Notes: generated by a model from the letters alone, not told the origin. DNA of 64,000 nucleotides from Rhyacophila brunnea (GCA_022495005.1 JAGYXB010002044.1:310001-374000); one strand, 5' to 3'; positions 44,544-56,451 are shown, numbered from the stretch's first letter. Made by a program: numbers and translations.

Positions 44544-44984
44544 TATTATTAAATTTAGTGTAAGTATAAGTTTTATGCTGCCAAAATGCAAATATCAAGT
44601 CAATAACAAAACAAAAAAAGGTTAAATTTCTAAAACGAAGATATTCGTCGCAAACATTTCCAATATAACTATAACTATTGATCCAACGTTCATAGTAGGT
44701 ACATCCAACAAACGTTGAATTTAAGAAACATTTTCCTATACCCGGGCTTGACAGGAAAATTAGCAGTTCTAAAGTATTATGATCTATATTTTATACATAT
44801 TATTTATAAAGGTCAACATAATAAATGTAGGTAGAGACTTCAGGTTGCTATAACATAGTGTTTCAATTCAAAGAGATTTTAATAGTTATATTTATTGATA
44901 GGTACTTTTTTCCCCATAATATGTTTTGACGAATACCGGTAATAATACCGGTATTGATATATTCATTCGGTATTGCAATCCCTA

Positions 44985-45425
44985 CGTCAGAAATCACAAT
45001 ATCTAAACTGCCAAACTATATTGTGCGTAAGTAACAATTTGCAACAATTATTTTTTTTACCACAATTCTCTCTAACTGCGTTATCAAAAATATTTCTTCG
45101 TTCGTCATGGTCACATAACAGACTAATAAGATTGAAATCTAAAACCATCGCCATGGACCAACGTCTTGAAGCAGGGGTACTTTGTACTTTATAACAGACT
45201 TGCAAACCAAGTAAAACAAAGCGGGCCGGGCTGACTGTCTGATTCGAGTATCGTACCTTCTTGCAACCATATCCAGTAGGGTAAGCCAGTTTCCATTCAT
45301 TTGAGAGTTCCCCAGTCATGGCATAACTTTTGAATTCAGTTTTTTTGACATTATTTTTTCGAATAGTGTTTAGCAGTGTTTTTTGGTATTACTCGGGGCG
45401 TCTCGAACCGCTGTACTTTACACTT
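44985..45425. other. No recognised feature
   Basis: Short frames on both strands overlap. No motif. Confidence 0.4.
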
Positions 45426-45429
45426 AGTG

Positions 45430-45760
45430 GTAGAGATTGTGATCAAGATTTCTCGTCTCGAGAATTTTCGAGAAATAATGAGAAAACTTGTTTATTGATT
45501 TTTTTTTCAGAAATTTAGGGAATCTCATTTCTTGAGAAATTACCAATGAAAATTTCGGGAATTCGAGAAATTATTACCAAAAATATGTATACATGGCACA
45601 TGTAGCAAAAAATGAGATTTAGAAGCAGCGTTACGCATATTTTTTTAGAATTTTTTTTTTACAAAAAATACTGGTGTAATTATTTCGAGAAATTGATATA
45701 CCAATGTCAATTTTTCGAAAATTAAATTTTGTTGAATTCGAGAAATCGCGAATTTAGAAT
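45430..45760. repeat. TTTCGAGAAAT-rich subterminal-like repeat
   Basis: Repeated inverted motifs (TCTCGAGAATTTTCGAGAAA, AATTCGAGAAATTA, TTTCGAGAAATTG) after TAGAGATTGTGATCAAGATT resemble the ends of hAT families whose termini are followed by short inverted motifs. The second end was not found. Confidence 0.45.
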
Positions 45761-45845
45761 AAATTTCGGATGTCATAATTGATAAAGCTCACGACGTGAG
45801 GAAATACGTGTCTTAAAATAGTTTTTACATATTGTCAATAGTTTA

Positions 45846-46100
45846 GTGCAAAGATATTGTATGTCTACTTTTGTATGTTTTGTGAAAATCGAAATTTACG
45901 AGAATTGGACATACATAATATTATGTATTTGAATGATACAATATCTTACTGTTACTTTAATTACTTTGATATGTTTACAGCATTAAGATACGATATAGGA
46001 CGAACGCACAGAACAGATTAATAAATATAAATGTAAAGACGAACGTTTTGTGTATAAGTAATCAATTTCAATAAAATCTGAACATACAGTATCTTTGCAC
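45846..46100. mobile_element. Tc1/mariner-like MITE (GTGCAAAGATA ends)
   Basis: GTGCAAAGATATTGTATG and, reversed, GTGCAAAGATACTGTATG form the ends, with TA on both sides (45844-45845 and 46101-46102). 255 bp, non-coding. Confidence 0.8.
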
Positions 46101-46192
46101 TAAGCCTACACTGAAGCACTAAAATGATAAACATTGTTTTTATAGAAGTAGGTAAGTATTTTTTTTAACATTACCTTTGCTAGAATTTATCA

Positions 46193-46906
46193 AGGCCCGT
46201 TTCAGACGGGACACCGGTGTCGCGCTCGATATAATATAGGAGGCCTTTGTATTCGAATAAAGGGGCCTTTGTATTATGTTTACGAACGACCCAGAGCTAA
46301 TGAGTAAACGCATAATTCGAGTGCTTAAAGCCAGACAACGTTATCTACAAAAAAGTGTTTTTTTTTTTTTTTTTTTTTTTGAGATAACGTTATTTTACAT
46401 TTATGGTTACATGATAGTCAAACAACGTTATGTCAATCTTTTCTAATTTCTTATTAAATCGTCAGTAAAGTTTAACGCTAATTACATAAGTTACCCTTGT
46501 TTTCATATTTTTTTAAACTATCCCTATAAATTTTAACATCATCATAAGCAAGATAAATGTACAATACACAATAAATTATAAAATATTAACATTAGGTTTT
46601 AAATAAACATTTCCCTTGTTGAGTTTCAAGAATCTAAAATAACGATTTTTGGCTCTCCTGTAAAGTTGCACTTTTGTAGATAGTGTTGTTTGACACTAAG
46701 CCCTCGAATTTCGCGTTATAAATTAGAACATAAAACTGGCTGCGGTAATAAAAACAAGTGTATCGGCGGCTTGAGAATGTAGCGGCCGACGGAAAAGTGT
46801 ACCGGACTCGCGTTGACTCATTAACTCTGGGGCGTTCATAAACATAATACAAAGGCCTTCTATATTATATCGAGCGCGACACCGGTATCCCGTCTGAAAC
46901 GGACCT
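46193..46906. mobile_element. MITE with ~105-bp inverted ends
   Basis: The left arm (AGGCCCGTTTCAGACGGGAC, then ACCGGTGTCGCGCTCGATAT) pairs with the right arm for ~105 bp, down to AGAGTTAATGAGT. The left arm has a 22-bp duplication around GGCCTTTGTATT. A 23-nt poly-T (46358-46380) sits in the interior. The GTTTCAGACGGG...GTCGCGCT ends recall Harbinger-type MITEs but the TSD is unclear. Confidence 0.8.
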
Positions 46907-46924
46907 AACTCATTTAGAGCTGAC

Positions 46925-47040
46925 ACCGCGACTGGCGCGTTTGCGTTACCTAGCCATTCGATATAATTAACATGCTATTTAAATGTGGTAGGTACTTAAT
47001 TAAAAAAATAATTAACAGCTCAGCAGTGATTGTGTTAAAA
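46925..47040 (+). repeat. Repeat shared with 59530-59635
   Basis: GCCATTCGATATAATTAACA, TGCTATTTAAATGTG and the CAG...TGTGTTAA end are common to both sites. Copies differ by a small insertion. Confidence 0.65.
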
Positions 47041-47595
47041 TGGGATTATCAATTGAGTATGACTTCTTCAAGGCATTAAGAATTATCTGCAAGTGTCTTC
47101 TATAGACGATTATCTTATAGCTTATACCTACCAAAAACTACTTAGCATAAAGTCCCCGAGAATATCGAAGCACTTTCTTTACTCTTTTCGATAATGGACA
47201 AGTATGCTGGTAGTTAGGTATGCAGTATTAAGTAGTTAGAGTTTAGCATTCTGTTCGGGTGATTGATTGAAAAGTCGATTAAAGGTTCTCGGCGGACGTT
47301 GATAAATCGATTGTGTAGCCAGTGTTGCCAGCGCAATGACTGTCTGCAAAATTCACTCCATTATAATTAGCGCATGGGCACACCGATTAATTGGTGTGGA
47401 TACTTTGAAATTATTTTGCATATTGTATCATTGTATTGTAAAAGGTGGCCGCGGGTATACGTTACAATAACGGTACAATGTATTTATTACCAATCGTATA
47501 TTATGCCAAACATAGATAGGTACATACATTTTGCATTGTTTGATTTTTTATGTATTTATATAAAATACATCAATTAGAAAAATCCATAAATTTGC
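47041..47595. other. No recognised feature
   Basis: Includes CAGTGTTGCCAGCG at 47322, an isolated hAT-MITE-like end without partner. Otherwise nothing. Confidence 0.35.
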
Positions 47596-47599
47596 ACCA

Positions 47600-47705
47600 T
47601 CAGAATGCAAGCATCAAATATGTGGCATTTGGATTTAAACTAGTATAGTCGCGAATCCGTATTGAGTTGGATGTTCTGCCAGTCATTCCCATTAGACATA
47701 GATTA
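47600..47705 (-). pseudogene. LINE-1 RT remnant, minus strand
   Basis: CAGAATGCAAGCATCAAATA, TGGCATTTGGATTTAAACTA and CCAGTCATTCCCATT match the minus-strand LINE-1 copy at 23830-23935. About 100 bp. Confidence 0.65.
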
Positions 47706-47710
47706 ACGCG

Positions 47711-47782
47711 TGGGGTTGCTGCCAAAACTTGGTAAGTCGATAATTTAGGTATTAAGAGTTAACAACGGATTATGTGTCTATG

Positions 47783-47824
<42 letters not shown>

Positions 47825-47980
47825 AAGGTAGAAAAAGAAATCACGATCATCCGATATATAATGAACATGCAAAGGACGCATAAAGAAATTACAATTAATT
47901 AATTATCCCTGATTTTAGAAGTAGGTAATGTCAAACTTCAAATTGTAATTATTCCATAACATGATTTCAAGACTTACAAA
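47711..47980 (+). mobile_element. MITE family 1, copy 4, with (TA)n expansion
   Basis: The left end TGGGGTTGCTGCCAAAAC is intact. The right end decays after ATGATTTCAAGACTTAC. A (TA)~17 microsatellite (47784-47818) has expanded inside it, making this copy the longest of the four. Confidence 0.8.
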
Positions 47981-48426
47981 ATACTTAGTATCTCCACGAT
48001 TACGCATCGCACTGCCTGCGTGGCCTGCGCATTGCCTGCCTCAAATCGATTTCAAAATGGCCATTTTTCGTGATGAAAGTACTAGCGCACGTAGCTCCTT
48101 AACATCACGTCAGTGTTGCCATGTTGCCAACCGAAAAAAATCGTGAATATATAGTATTTAATTATACTATAATTTTACTCCAAATGACCTAAAAATACAA
48201 AATACTTACTTTAAAATCTTTGTGTTCAAATTAATATTTTAATAATATGACTACTTCCCATGAAAAATTGGAAATTATTTGACGTACAATTGTAGACAGT
48301 TGGCACGGTGCGTAACATGCTTTCAACCTAAAGGTCCTAAGACCTAAAGCATGCGCAAAACCACTCTTCTATAGCGGATGTACACCTGCATTATGGATTT
48401 ACTGGCACCAACAATGTGTAAATTAA

Positions 48427-48789
48427 GAGCATACTTCAGTGAAACGGCAAATAGTTTTCAACTATAGGTGCGACGAAATTTCGGACTCGTTGCCAATTGA
48501 AGAGCGAAAGTCGAGCTGTGAACACGTCAATTTGTTTTGTGATGGCGTCGGGGGAATTAATTCTTAAATCGTGTAAAGATTACTAAAAAACGTTACCCAT
48601 TTACTTGAAAAAGAAAACATGTCGATGAATATATTATTATTATTACTAATAGAACAATAAACATAACATTAAATGGACGCATGTTGACTTTTATGACAGA
48701 CTATGTTTTGTTCTGCATGCGTCCTTTGCACAATCTTCGCGTCGCGTAGTCACGATCGTTTTAGACCGTGCCCCAGCTGAAATATAGCC
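48427..48789 (+). mobile_element. MITE family 3, copy 2, TTAA-flanked
   Basis: Ends GAGCATACTTCAGTGAAACG and, reversed, GGCTATATTTCAGCTGGGG lie between TTAA (48423-48426) and TTAA (48790-48793). TTAA suggests piggyBac. A TAA target of Harbinger cannot be excluded. It matches copy 1 at 20518 over its length. Confidence 0.8.
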
Positions 48790-48793
48790 TTAA

Positions 48794-49150
48794 ACTAACG
48801 CGATACCTAATCTGTTTACGCGTAAAAGTGCTGACTGTCTCGCCAATCGCATTATTCAAGCGTAGGTAAGCGAAACGCGTTGTTGTCATTGTGTGGTGCT
48901 ATTTGATAGGTTACGAAAATTGGTAAACGCCAAAATGCGCTGCACGGTGTAGGTAGTCCGTATTTTTTTCTAGCAGGTTCGCCACTATCGTTCTACTCTA
49001 CTACGTATACGCATACGTCATGCAAGTTCCAACTATCGCGTGAAAATTCAGAAGCTTCTGAACTTTTTTAATTTATGCATGGAATCGTACAACTTGCACG
49101 ATAATACGTATTTATACGTGCATATTATTGTTATAGCCGCGATAATACGT
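48794..49150. other. No recognised feature
   Basis: Rich in ACGTAT/ATACGT motifs around 49000-49150. No repeat family assigned. Confidence 0.35.
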
Positions 49151-49365
49151 ACAGTCAGCAATAAATCTATCCCCGTGGAAACGGGGTATTAAACCAGAAT
49201 TTAAAAGTTGCAGTGAAGTGGAAGATGAAGTGATCAATGAATGTAGATATAATAACTATTCGGATAGCAAGCTTTCCTTGCACAGTGCCATCTCTCGTGA
49301 TGTGTGTGCGGTAGCAGGCATTTAAACCTGTTGACACTCTCGCAATGATTTTCCTATACATATCT
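49150..49365 (-). pseudogene. LINE-1 RT remnant, minus strand
   Basis: Minus-strand CACATCACGAGAGATGGCAC and GAAAGCTTGCTATCCG match the segment encoding HITGDG...ELAIR at 16848-16890. Flanking bases are diverged. Confidence 0.6.
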
Positions 49366-49369
49366 AATT

Positions 49370-50100
49370 GTCACGTCTTCTCACAGTGTAATTGCAAAAA
49401 TACTTAGAACTCATTTTTATGATTCACTTCGTCAGTATTTGAGTTTTTGTAATAAAATAAGGCTTCCACATTAAATCAACTCCCTTGTCTGACTAATGGA
49501 TAAATTATTAAGTTGTTATGTCAGATCTCGAAGAACAATAAATTGACTCATCGAATTTGGTGTGGAAATATATATATGTATAAAAAATGGTTTTGATGCC
49601 TAATTGGCGCGGTGACTTTGGTTAGCGGCCAATTAAAAAATATATGATTGTATGAATTTATTTATGACTGCATAGTATATTATGACGTACTTATTTGCAA
49701 TCATACATTCACATTGCACACGTTTCTTCAAACTGTGATATAATTAGTAAGAATAATGGTATATATAATTCTTTTCAATCTAAATGACGTAAACTGCCTC
49801 CTGACTAAATCTGAAAGTCACGAAAACATATTGCACTTGCTTTGAAAAAATAATAATGTGTACCTACCTGTATAATAATATTCCTCACGCTTTTCGCTTT
49901 TCTTGTTACCCCTGAGCTTTTTTATTGTTTATTTGTTTTGTTAAACTTTATAAAAATGGTGACAAAAACATGTTCCAAATTTGATGTCACCGAGGTATGT
50001 ATTATATATATATATGTAGGTATGTATTAAAAATATTATCAACACCATAAAAAATCATGATTATAAACGGCATTGTTTGAAATTGAAAATACAGCCATTT
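49370..50100. other. No recognised feature
   Basis: AT-rich, no motif. Confidence 0.4.
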
Positions 50101-50109
50101 TCTTGGTAC

Positions 50110-50465
50110 AACAGAATTCGGTTTAATTGATTTTTAAAAACTAACCAACAGCATCTGTAAATTGTAGTCTTATTTCCATGAAAACAAATACGTACAATGA
50201 CTGACAACCATTTATGGCGGATCTTGAACAGCCTACCTCGACCCTTCGCCAGATACTTTTTTTATAGATAGACGAATAAGCTATAGCTATTATCTATTAT
50301 GTTTTGGTTTACGCAGGGTTTAATTGAATTTATAAAACTAAAACCATCAGCAGATATTTTTTTTCTGATTTCAATGAAAACAAATACGTGCCTACTATGA
50401 CTGACAAAGTTTAGTGTGCATTATTTATGGCGTATCTTAACAGCCTACTCCCACTCTTCGCCACA
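50110..50465 (+). repeat. Repeat Y, two tandem copies
   Basis: Copies at about 50110-50245 and 50290-50465 each contain ACCA(A)CAGCATCTG-type, CATGAAAACAAATACGT and CTTAACAGCCTACTCCCACT boxes. Tandem arrangement is also seen around 12000. Confidence 0.65.
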
Positions 50466-50469
50466 GCAA

Positions 50470-51046
50470 TATGCAGGTAGTTATTTTAGTACTACCTATT
50501 TACATGTTGCTATTGATGTATTCATGTTCCGTACAATGATATTTTGTACTATTATAAGAATTAAATAATTTAATATTAGTAAGTACTATTATTTCTATTG
50601 TGTATGTATCTTTTGACTTCATAAAAATTGTATCTCTTGGAATTTATTATTCACAGTTGACATTGTATTTGATTTACATATAACCGAGCGCATCGGAAAC
50701 GTAAAGGTTATTATAGGTACACATGGAATAATAATTTAATATGTATGCTTGTATAATTTTCTTTAATATATTCTTGAGTTAGGTGAGTGAAAAAAATGTA
50801 TACCTAAAGGTAGTATTTGGTTAACAAAACATTCGACTGACACTCGGAGGTGACAGAGTCGCCTTTGTTTGACATATACGCGAGTGGAAAATATAGAATA
50901 GGTGAGTGATTTATATATTATTTGAAGTAATTGACAATACACATTTTTTCGTATAATACATACCTATTAGTTTGTAATTTAAATATTTACATTGAGCTAT
51001 AACCAGGGAACACAAAATTACTGATAGCTAACTGGCTTAGGTACTC
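50470..51046. other. No recognised feature
   Basis: AT-rich, no motif. Confidence 0.4.
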
Positions 51047-51049
51047 TAA

Positions 51050-51584
51050 GCGATGGTGCCCACAGAACGCGTCGAGCGCGCGAAGTCGGCGTATTAAGTG
51101 TTTATTCATAACCATAATCACACGTCTCTCGCCGCGCATTACCCTTCACCTATGTAATAAGCGGCCCAAGCAGCACAAAACAATTATTTTTACAGCGTCT
51201 CTCATAACAAAGCAATAAAAATATTATATTATTTCGGGGCTTGTCATTAATATTTACGACGACATTATTCAACCAGCGATAAACTGAACACGCAATAAAA
51301 TTAAACAATGACTTCTCTGTAATTAAATAATTGCTTTTCGCCCGTCGTACGACGACGCCTCAAGCAGCGTAATTTTGGTAGCCGTGTTCAATGAATGGAC
51401 TTCTTTGTATTTTCATTAAATCGTATCGCCGAGAAGCGAAAAACGGTGACTCATGCGGCAGGCGGCGCGCAAGGTATCGTTAAGTCCAGTGGGCGCTGGC
51501 GTATTTGATTACGTTGTATTTTTGATGATTTACGCGCCACTTGTAGAAACGCGCCGCACTCGCTGCGTCAATGGGCTTTATGCC
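51050..51584 (-). mobile_element. PIF/Harbinger-like MITE, copy 2
   Basis: It is flanked by TAA on both sides (51047-51049 and 51585-51587). On the minus strand it begins GGCATAAAGCCCATTGACGC and matches 12831-13374 nearly throughout. Ends are imperfect inverted repeats (GCGATGGTGCCCACAGAACG at the far end). Confidence 0.85.
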
Positions 51585-51587
51585 TAA

Positions 51588-52100
51588 GGCATAAAGTCCA
51601 CTAAAGCGGGCTTGCGGGGCGCTCGCGCATATTCTATGTGAATCATCGAAAATACAACGTAATCAAATACGCCAGCGCACACTGGATTTGACGACGCATT
51701 GTGCCCGCCCGCCCTATGAGTCATCGTTGTGTGGCTTCTCAGCGGCACGAATTAACGAAAATACAACGTAGTCCATTCATTGAACACGGCAAACAAAATC
51801 ACGCTCCTGGAAGCGTCGTCGATATACGGGCGAGAAGGCATTATTTAATAACAGTGAACTCTTTGTTTAGTTATTGCGTGTCCAATATTTCGCTGGTAGA
51901 ATGATGTCATCGTGAATATTAATTACAAGCCCCGAGAAATTTAATAATATTTTTATTGCTTTGTTATGAGAGACGCTGATAATAATAATTATTTTGTGCT
52001 CCTTGAGCCCCTTATTACATAGGTGAAGGGTAATGCGCGGGTGGGAGGGGGCCTACTTCGTAGAGAGCGCACCGAGCGCCGCTTTGGTGGGCTTTATGCC
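51588..52100 (+). mobile_element. PIF/Harbinger-like MITE, copy 3
   Basis: It starts GGCATAAAGTCCACTAAAGC, ends (reversed) GGCATAAAGCCCACCAAAGC, and is flanked by TAA (51585-51587 and 52101-52103). It shares the middle TAA with copy 2, so the two lie end to end in opposite orientation. Its ends match each other better than those of copies 1 and 2, so it may be a different subfamily member. Confidence 0.85.
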
Positions 52101-52129
52101 TAACACGGTGTAAATGCCGCCCATATGCC

Positions 52130-52545
52130 ACTAGCATTCTGACTGTACTCAGAGCAACCGTATACCTACTGAGTTTCAAGAACAGATGCTCATTCGCTTA
52201 ATGCAGAACTATTCTAACTAACATTTGAAATATTCTGCCGATTACGACTGATACTGGGTGTGCGGTGGTATGAGTGTAGGAGTAACGAGGAGATAGGAGA
52301 GCGAACCAAGCAGCCTTTTTATCACGCTGATAGTGAAAAGGTGACGTTGAAGTTTGGACCTGGTTAGGCCACGTACTTATACGGCAGAGCTACGGGATGC
52401 TGGTATGATAATGATATAAAATGACGCAAGACGGCTGGCGAGCGACAGGGATTCTTGGAGATGCCGTGTGGTGTTCATATACTCCAGCTAAGGTGGGCAT
52501 GGCCGAAGAAGAAGGCTTATCTTACCAGGTGTGGTATAACAGGCT
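52130..52545 (+). pseudogene. LINE-1 RT C-terminal fragment
   Basis: CATTCTGACTGTACTCAGAG, AACCGTATACCTACTGAGTT, GGAGTAACGAGGAGATAGGA and GGGATTCTTGGAGATGCCGT follow the same order as the minus copy at 23440. Part of the VLLYGSES codons is deleted near 52150. Frames are broken. Confidence 0.8.
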
Positions 52546-52555
52546 TCAGATATTG

Positions 52556-52790
52556 AGCGTGGAGAAATATGCAATAAAATTAAACACGTTTCGTCTTTAT
52601 TATAATACGATTAAAGTCTACCACGTAAACAAAACGCGCATTCAATGTTTGAAGGCTGTCGGAGCGCTTTGTGTTTTTTGGGTTGGGTCATTAATGAATA
52701 AAAATATCTCGACTTCAAAATTTTGATCCCGAGCTTGATCCTGGCTGTCTGATTTCTATCTTATTAATCTTTTCTGTTACCATAACCATC
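52556..52790 (+). repeat. Dispersed repeat X
   Basis: GAGCGTGGAGAAATATG, AAAGTCTACCACGTAAACAA, AACGCGCATTCAATG and GATCCTGGCTGTCTGATTTC match other copies. It starts right after LINE-1. Confidence 0.65.
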
Positions 52791-53304
52791 GATTGAGTTG
52801 CCTACCGATGCACTCACTAATCCTGACGAATTTTATATATTATTTCAAACTTCGTTAAAATATTAGCGAATATCTTTTGTAATTTTGAATTAAATATTAA
52901 TCAATAATTTTCAGTAATTCCAACTTGATTCCTGGACGGTGTGAATAAATATATACATTAATAAGTCAGTAATTCAATCCCACCCCAAAACAGACAAAAA
53001 CCTTCACATTATAGGTACAAAATGCTAAAATACAAAAGTTATGCAAACAAAAAAAAAATTAAGACACAACGATACTCAACGTCCGCCACAGGATCAAAAT
53101 TCACCGCCACACAAGAACATAAAAACATCACATGAACTCATACTGATACTGGCCACGAACTACTGAGATCTAATAAGGTTTAAATTAAACGAAGTAACGA
53201 TGATTCTTGTCTATGTGAAGGCAACACCTCTCAAACAGTGTGGCATTAACGACTACCCAAATACTATAAAAAGAGCAATGAGCTCTCGGAGTTATGTGCA
53301 GACA
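52791..53304. other. No recognised feature
   Basis: A- and C-rich on the plus strand and poor in G. Similar composition resumes after the hAT element (54376-54580), so both sides may be one interrupted repeat. Confidence 0.35.
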
Positions 53305-53312
53305 ACACAATG

Positions 53313-54367
53313 CAATGGCGCACCCAGGGCAGGGGACCCTGGCACCCCCCAAAAATGAAAATTATCAGAATGATTTTAAACATTGACATTGGAAGCCAAT
53401 AAACTATAACCTTTGGGCTTAGACAAATAAAAACACGGCATTAAAAATGATTTGTAATAATTCTCCAGCACCCTTTTTAGAAAAATTTCTTAGATTTTAA
53501 TTTTTAACATAAAAATGGCAGGTTTTTTCAGAAACCCAATCCCTAATGGAACTGTCAAAAAATTCTCGGTGTCCACCCGAATTCCGGAGTGGTGTAGGTC
53601 ATGGCTGGGGAGGGCTGACAGGGCTCTAGCCTTAGAGGCCCGGCGTATCGGGTTGACCAGATAAGTGAGATAAACACACAATCATAAATTAGCTTTAATA
53701 GTAAAAAAGTCGCCTGCGGCGCTATTATACTTCATGACCATGAAGATTTTCAATTACCTACTTATATATCTAATTGTGCAATATATTTTTTGATTATAAT
53801 GTGTCGATACTTGACAGCTCCATTATTAAAAGTAGATGTATTGAAAATCGCCAATAATTCACTGCCCGGCGTGTCGGGTTGACCAGATAAGTGAGACAAA
53901 CACACATTATAAATTAGCTTTAATAGTAAAAAAAGTCGCCTGCGGCGCTATTGTGCTATTATTATATTTCATGACTATGAACATTTTAAATTATATAATT
54001 GTGCAATATATTTTTTGATTATAAAGTGTCAATACTCGACAGCTCCATTATTAAAGTAGATGTATTGAAAATCGCCAATAATTCACTGTATAAGTACCCT
54101 TAATTTGAACTAAAACACAATTTGAAAAACGTTAATGTAGTGTTTCACACTGTCTTTAATCTTAGCGGTAGGTAGGGGTGCCACCAAATATCTTAGCCTG
54201 AGGGCCTGTTTCAGGATGTGGGGACCATGGTATAGGCATACCGAGTGCAATAGACAAAAGACAGATAAACGATAAATTAAGCCGTGAAGAAGAAAAAGAG
54301 CCTATGGGACTAATTTACATTCTCGTCCTTGGCCCCCCCCCAACATTAAATCCTGGGTGCGCCACTG
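53313..54367. mobile_element. hAT element with TSD ACACAATG
   Basis: It is bounded by perfect 8-bp duplications ACACAATG (53305-53312 and 54368-54375). The ends are CAATGGCGCACCCAGG and, reversed, CAGTGGCGCACCCAGG. Runs of CCCCCC lie just inside both. No transposase frame. A family 2 MITE occupies its middle. Confidence 0.9.
53600..54230 (+). mobile_element. MITE family 2, internally duplicated
   Basis: It starts CATGGCTGGGGAGGGCTGAC and ends ATGTGGGGACCATGG. The middle segment from CCCGGCGT through GTCGCC(TGCGGCGCTATT) to ATTCACTG occurs twice in tandem (about 53639-53865 and 53866-54090), making this copy ~630 bp instead of ~400. Confidence 0.85.
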
Positions 54368-54581
54368 ACACAATGACAATATTGGCTTCCAAATCTACAT
54401 GCAACATCAACCAAACAACTACATGACGTAGAAATACTACACAAAATAACTAATTTTGGCCGTTTAAAAAATTAAAGAAATAAATGGAGGAACATAACTC
54501 CAATATCTAAAACTCGTAATGTAAATCAACCCCTTACAAATTGCAAATAATTATGTAATTAACTTATCTCCGTGTAATCCA

Positions 54582-54822
54582 CCCACGGTGGCCGCGCGGT
54601 TTAAGCGTTGGACTATAACGCCGTGGGTCCCAGGTTCGAATCCTGGGTCTGTAAGTACACATATTGTTTTTCAATTTGTGTATGAGTCAGAGTATGGACG
54701 CAATAGGTTGAGCAAGTGGCTGACATCCATTTCTCGTAAAAACAAAATCTGTCAATACAAACCTCCACTCTGTGGAGGCCCATAAGATCCTATTAGGATC
54801 GGACATGGTCGAAAGAAAGAAA
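54582..54822 (+). mobile_element. SINE-1, full-length
   Basis: This is the reference copy. A tRNA-like head has box A GCGCGGTTTAAGCG and box B GGTTCGAATCC. A body of ~170 bp has ACACATATTGTTTTTCAATT, GAGCAAGTGGCTGACATCC, TTTCTCGTAAAAACA and CCTCCACTCTGTGGAGGCCC. GATCGGACATGGTCGAAAGA and a short (GAAA)n tail follow. It has the best-preserved boxes of the seven copies. Confidence 0.9.
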
Positions 54823-56385
54823 TAACATAACCACCTTGTGCGAAGACGCAAGGAACCGTGGTAATAAATAAATTTTAAGAAATCCCAGCCATTTTCGGTT
54901 GTCTTTTCTGCAATATAAAGTCTGAAACCGGGTCTGATATATCGCTAAAAAAATAATATACATATTAATAATGGGCTTTAGTTCTATTTTTATATATTTT
55001 TTATTATATCTATCGAAAATTATCGTCAACTGTATTAATATAAGGCCAAATCTATTACTATATTGATTTATAGCCGCTTCTTAACAAGCTAAAAGGATTG
55101 ACTTTTGATCATGTGGTTGACACTTTATATAAGAGGTTTTTAAATGATATTTTTACACAGCATCAAATTAGCAATATTATAATATATGTCACACTAACAT
55201 CTTACACCTTTATTAGAATACCTATGTATTAAATGCACAGGTACGAGTATACGTATACAAAAAAGTACTGGAATCTCTTTCTCTATATTATATAATACCA
55301 ATAGCATTTTATTATAGTATAATGTTTAATATTTTGTGATTTACATAAGCTATGCGATCATTTAGGTATATGTTATTAAATTGTTTGACTAAATACTAAA
55401 TTGAAACTACACGTTTTAACTGCTGTCGATCAACTCTATCGAACTCACCTATCATGATTGACGCCTATTCAAAGAGTAACATTTTGATGAAAGATACGAA
55501 ATCATTTTTTAGAATCTAAAAACATGTCATGTCCAAAGTTTAAAAGACATTTTTTAGAAAGTTGTCGAATTCTTGCGAAGTGACTTAACTTAAACGGACA
55601 TTGGTTTAATTAATTAATTCGCGTTTAAATGAATATCAAATTTATGTCGTTAAATTTTAGCCCACAAATAGAGCACCTATATTTTACGTCACTTTACGAC
55701 AAGAAAGTGTAGCAAACAGATTAACTTATCAACTTAATCGGATTATAAATATATATAAATAATATTTGTAATGTGTCTTTATGTGTAAAGTTGTGGTACC
55801 TACTACCTACCTATTTTTACAACGTTTTTCTTAGCTCGTATTCTTATTTGTCCGGTGGTTCTTTGTCCGGTACAAATCTTGCAATCGATTTTTAACTAAC
55901 TTCCCGACTAGGTAGACATTTGAAACTTTTAGAATATATCAGAACACGATGCCAATGCTTAATACTTTTAGCCACCTTTAAGTAGAATTGAATTCATTTT
56001 CAGTTAATTCTGTTTTGTATGAAAAGTTATTTCGACAACATTATTGGTTGCTAGGGGTCTAGGGTCCAAGCAACTAAATTATTAATATATACGAGCGTTA
56101 CTATGGAAATCAAAATGACTTGTCAAAATGACACTTCAGTATTATTTATATCAAGTACAATTTTTTTGATCGTTTAAGCTAGTCAAGTCAAGTTTATATG
56201 ATTCAACAGAAAATTTAAAAACGTTGTATATAAAAAGTTCTTTTTATCTTGTAATTATTAATTGGTTAACTTATAACATTCAGTCAAATAAGTAAGAGTT
56301 AAAAGATATGTTGGAATCAATAACGTGTGGTGTCTTTTGAGATCGGGCATGCTGTTCAAAAGCATATACTTACTATAAAACCGGT
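54823..56385. other. No recognised feature
   Basis: About 1.5 kb of AT-rich, apparently unique sequence. No coding motif. Confidence 0.4.
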
Positions 56386-56451
56386 ACCTTACTATAAAGT
56401 GGTGAAGTGTGGATAGGGGGAACAGCCTACCTTCACCCCTTGTCGCTGGTA

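Larger units (their letters stand above)
43495..44984. mobile_element. hAT-like element (TAGGGATTGCAA ends) with two nested elements
   Basis: The left end TAGGGATTGCAATTCAAG and right end TTCGGTATTGCAATCCCTA are inverted partners. ATACCG/CGGTAT repeats lie inside both. The interior matches 903-1542 outside the nested insertions. No transposase is visible. Flanks share TCAGA but no clean 8-bp TSD. Confidence 0.75.
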
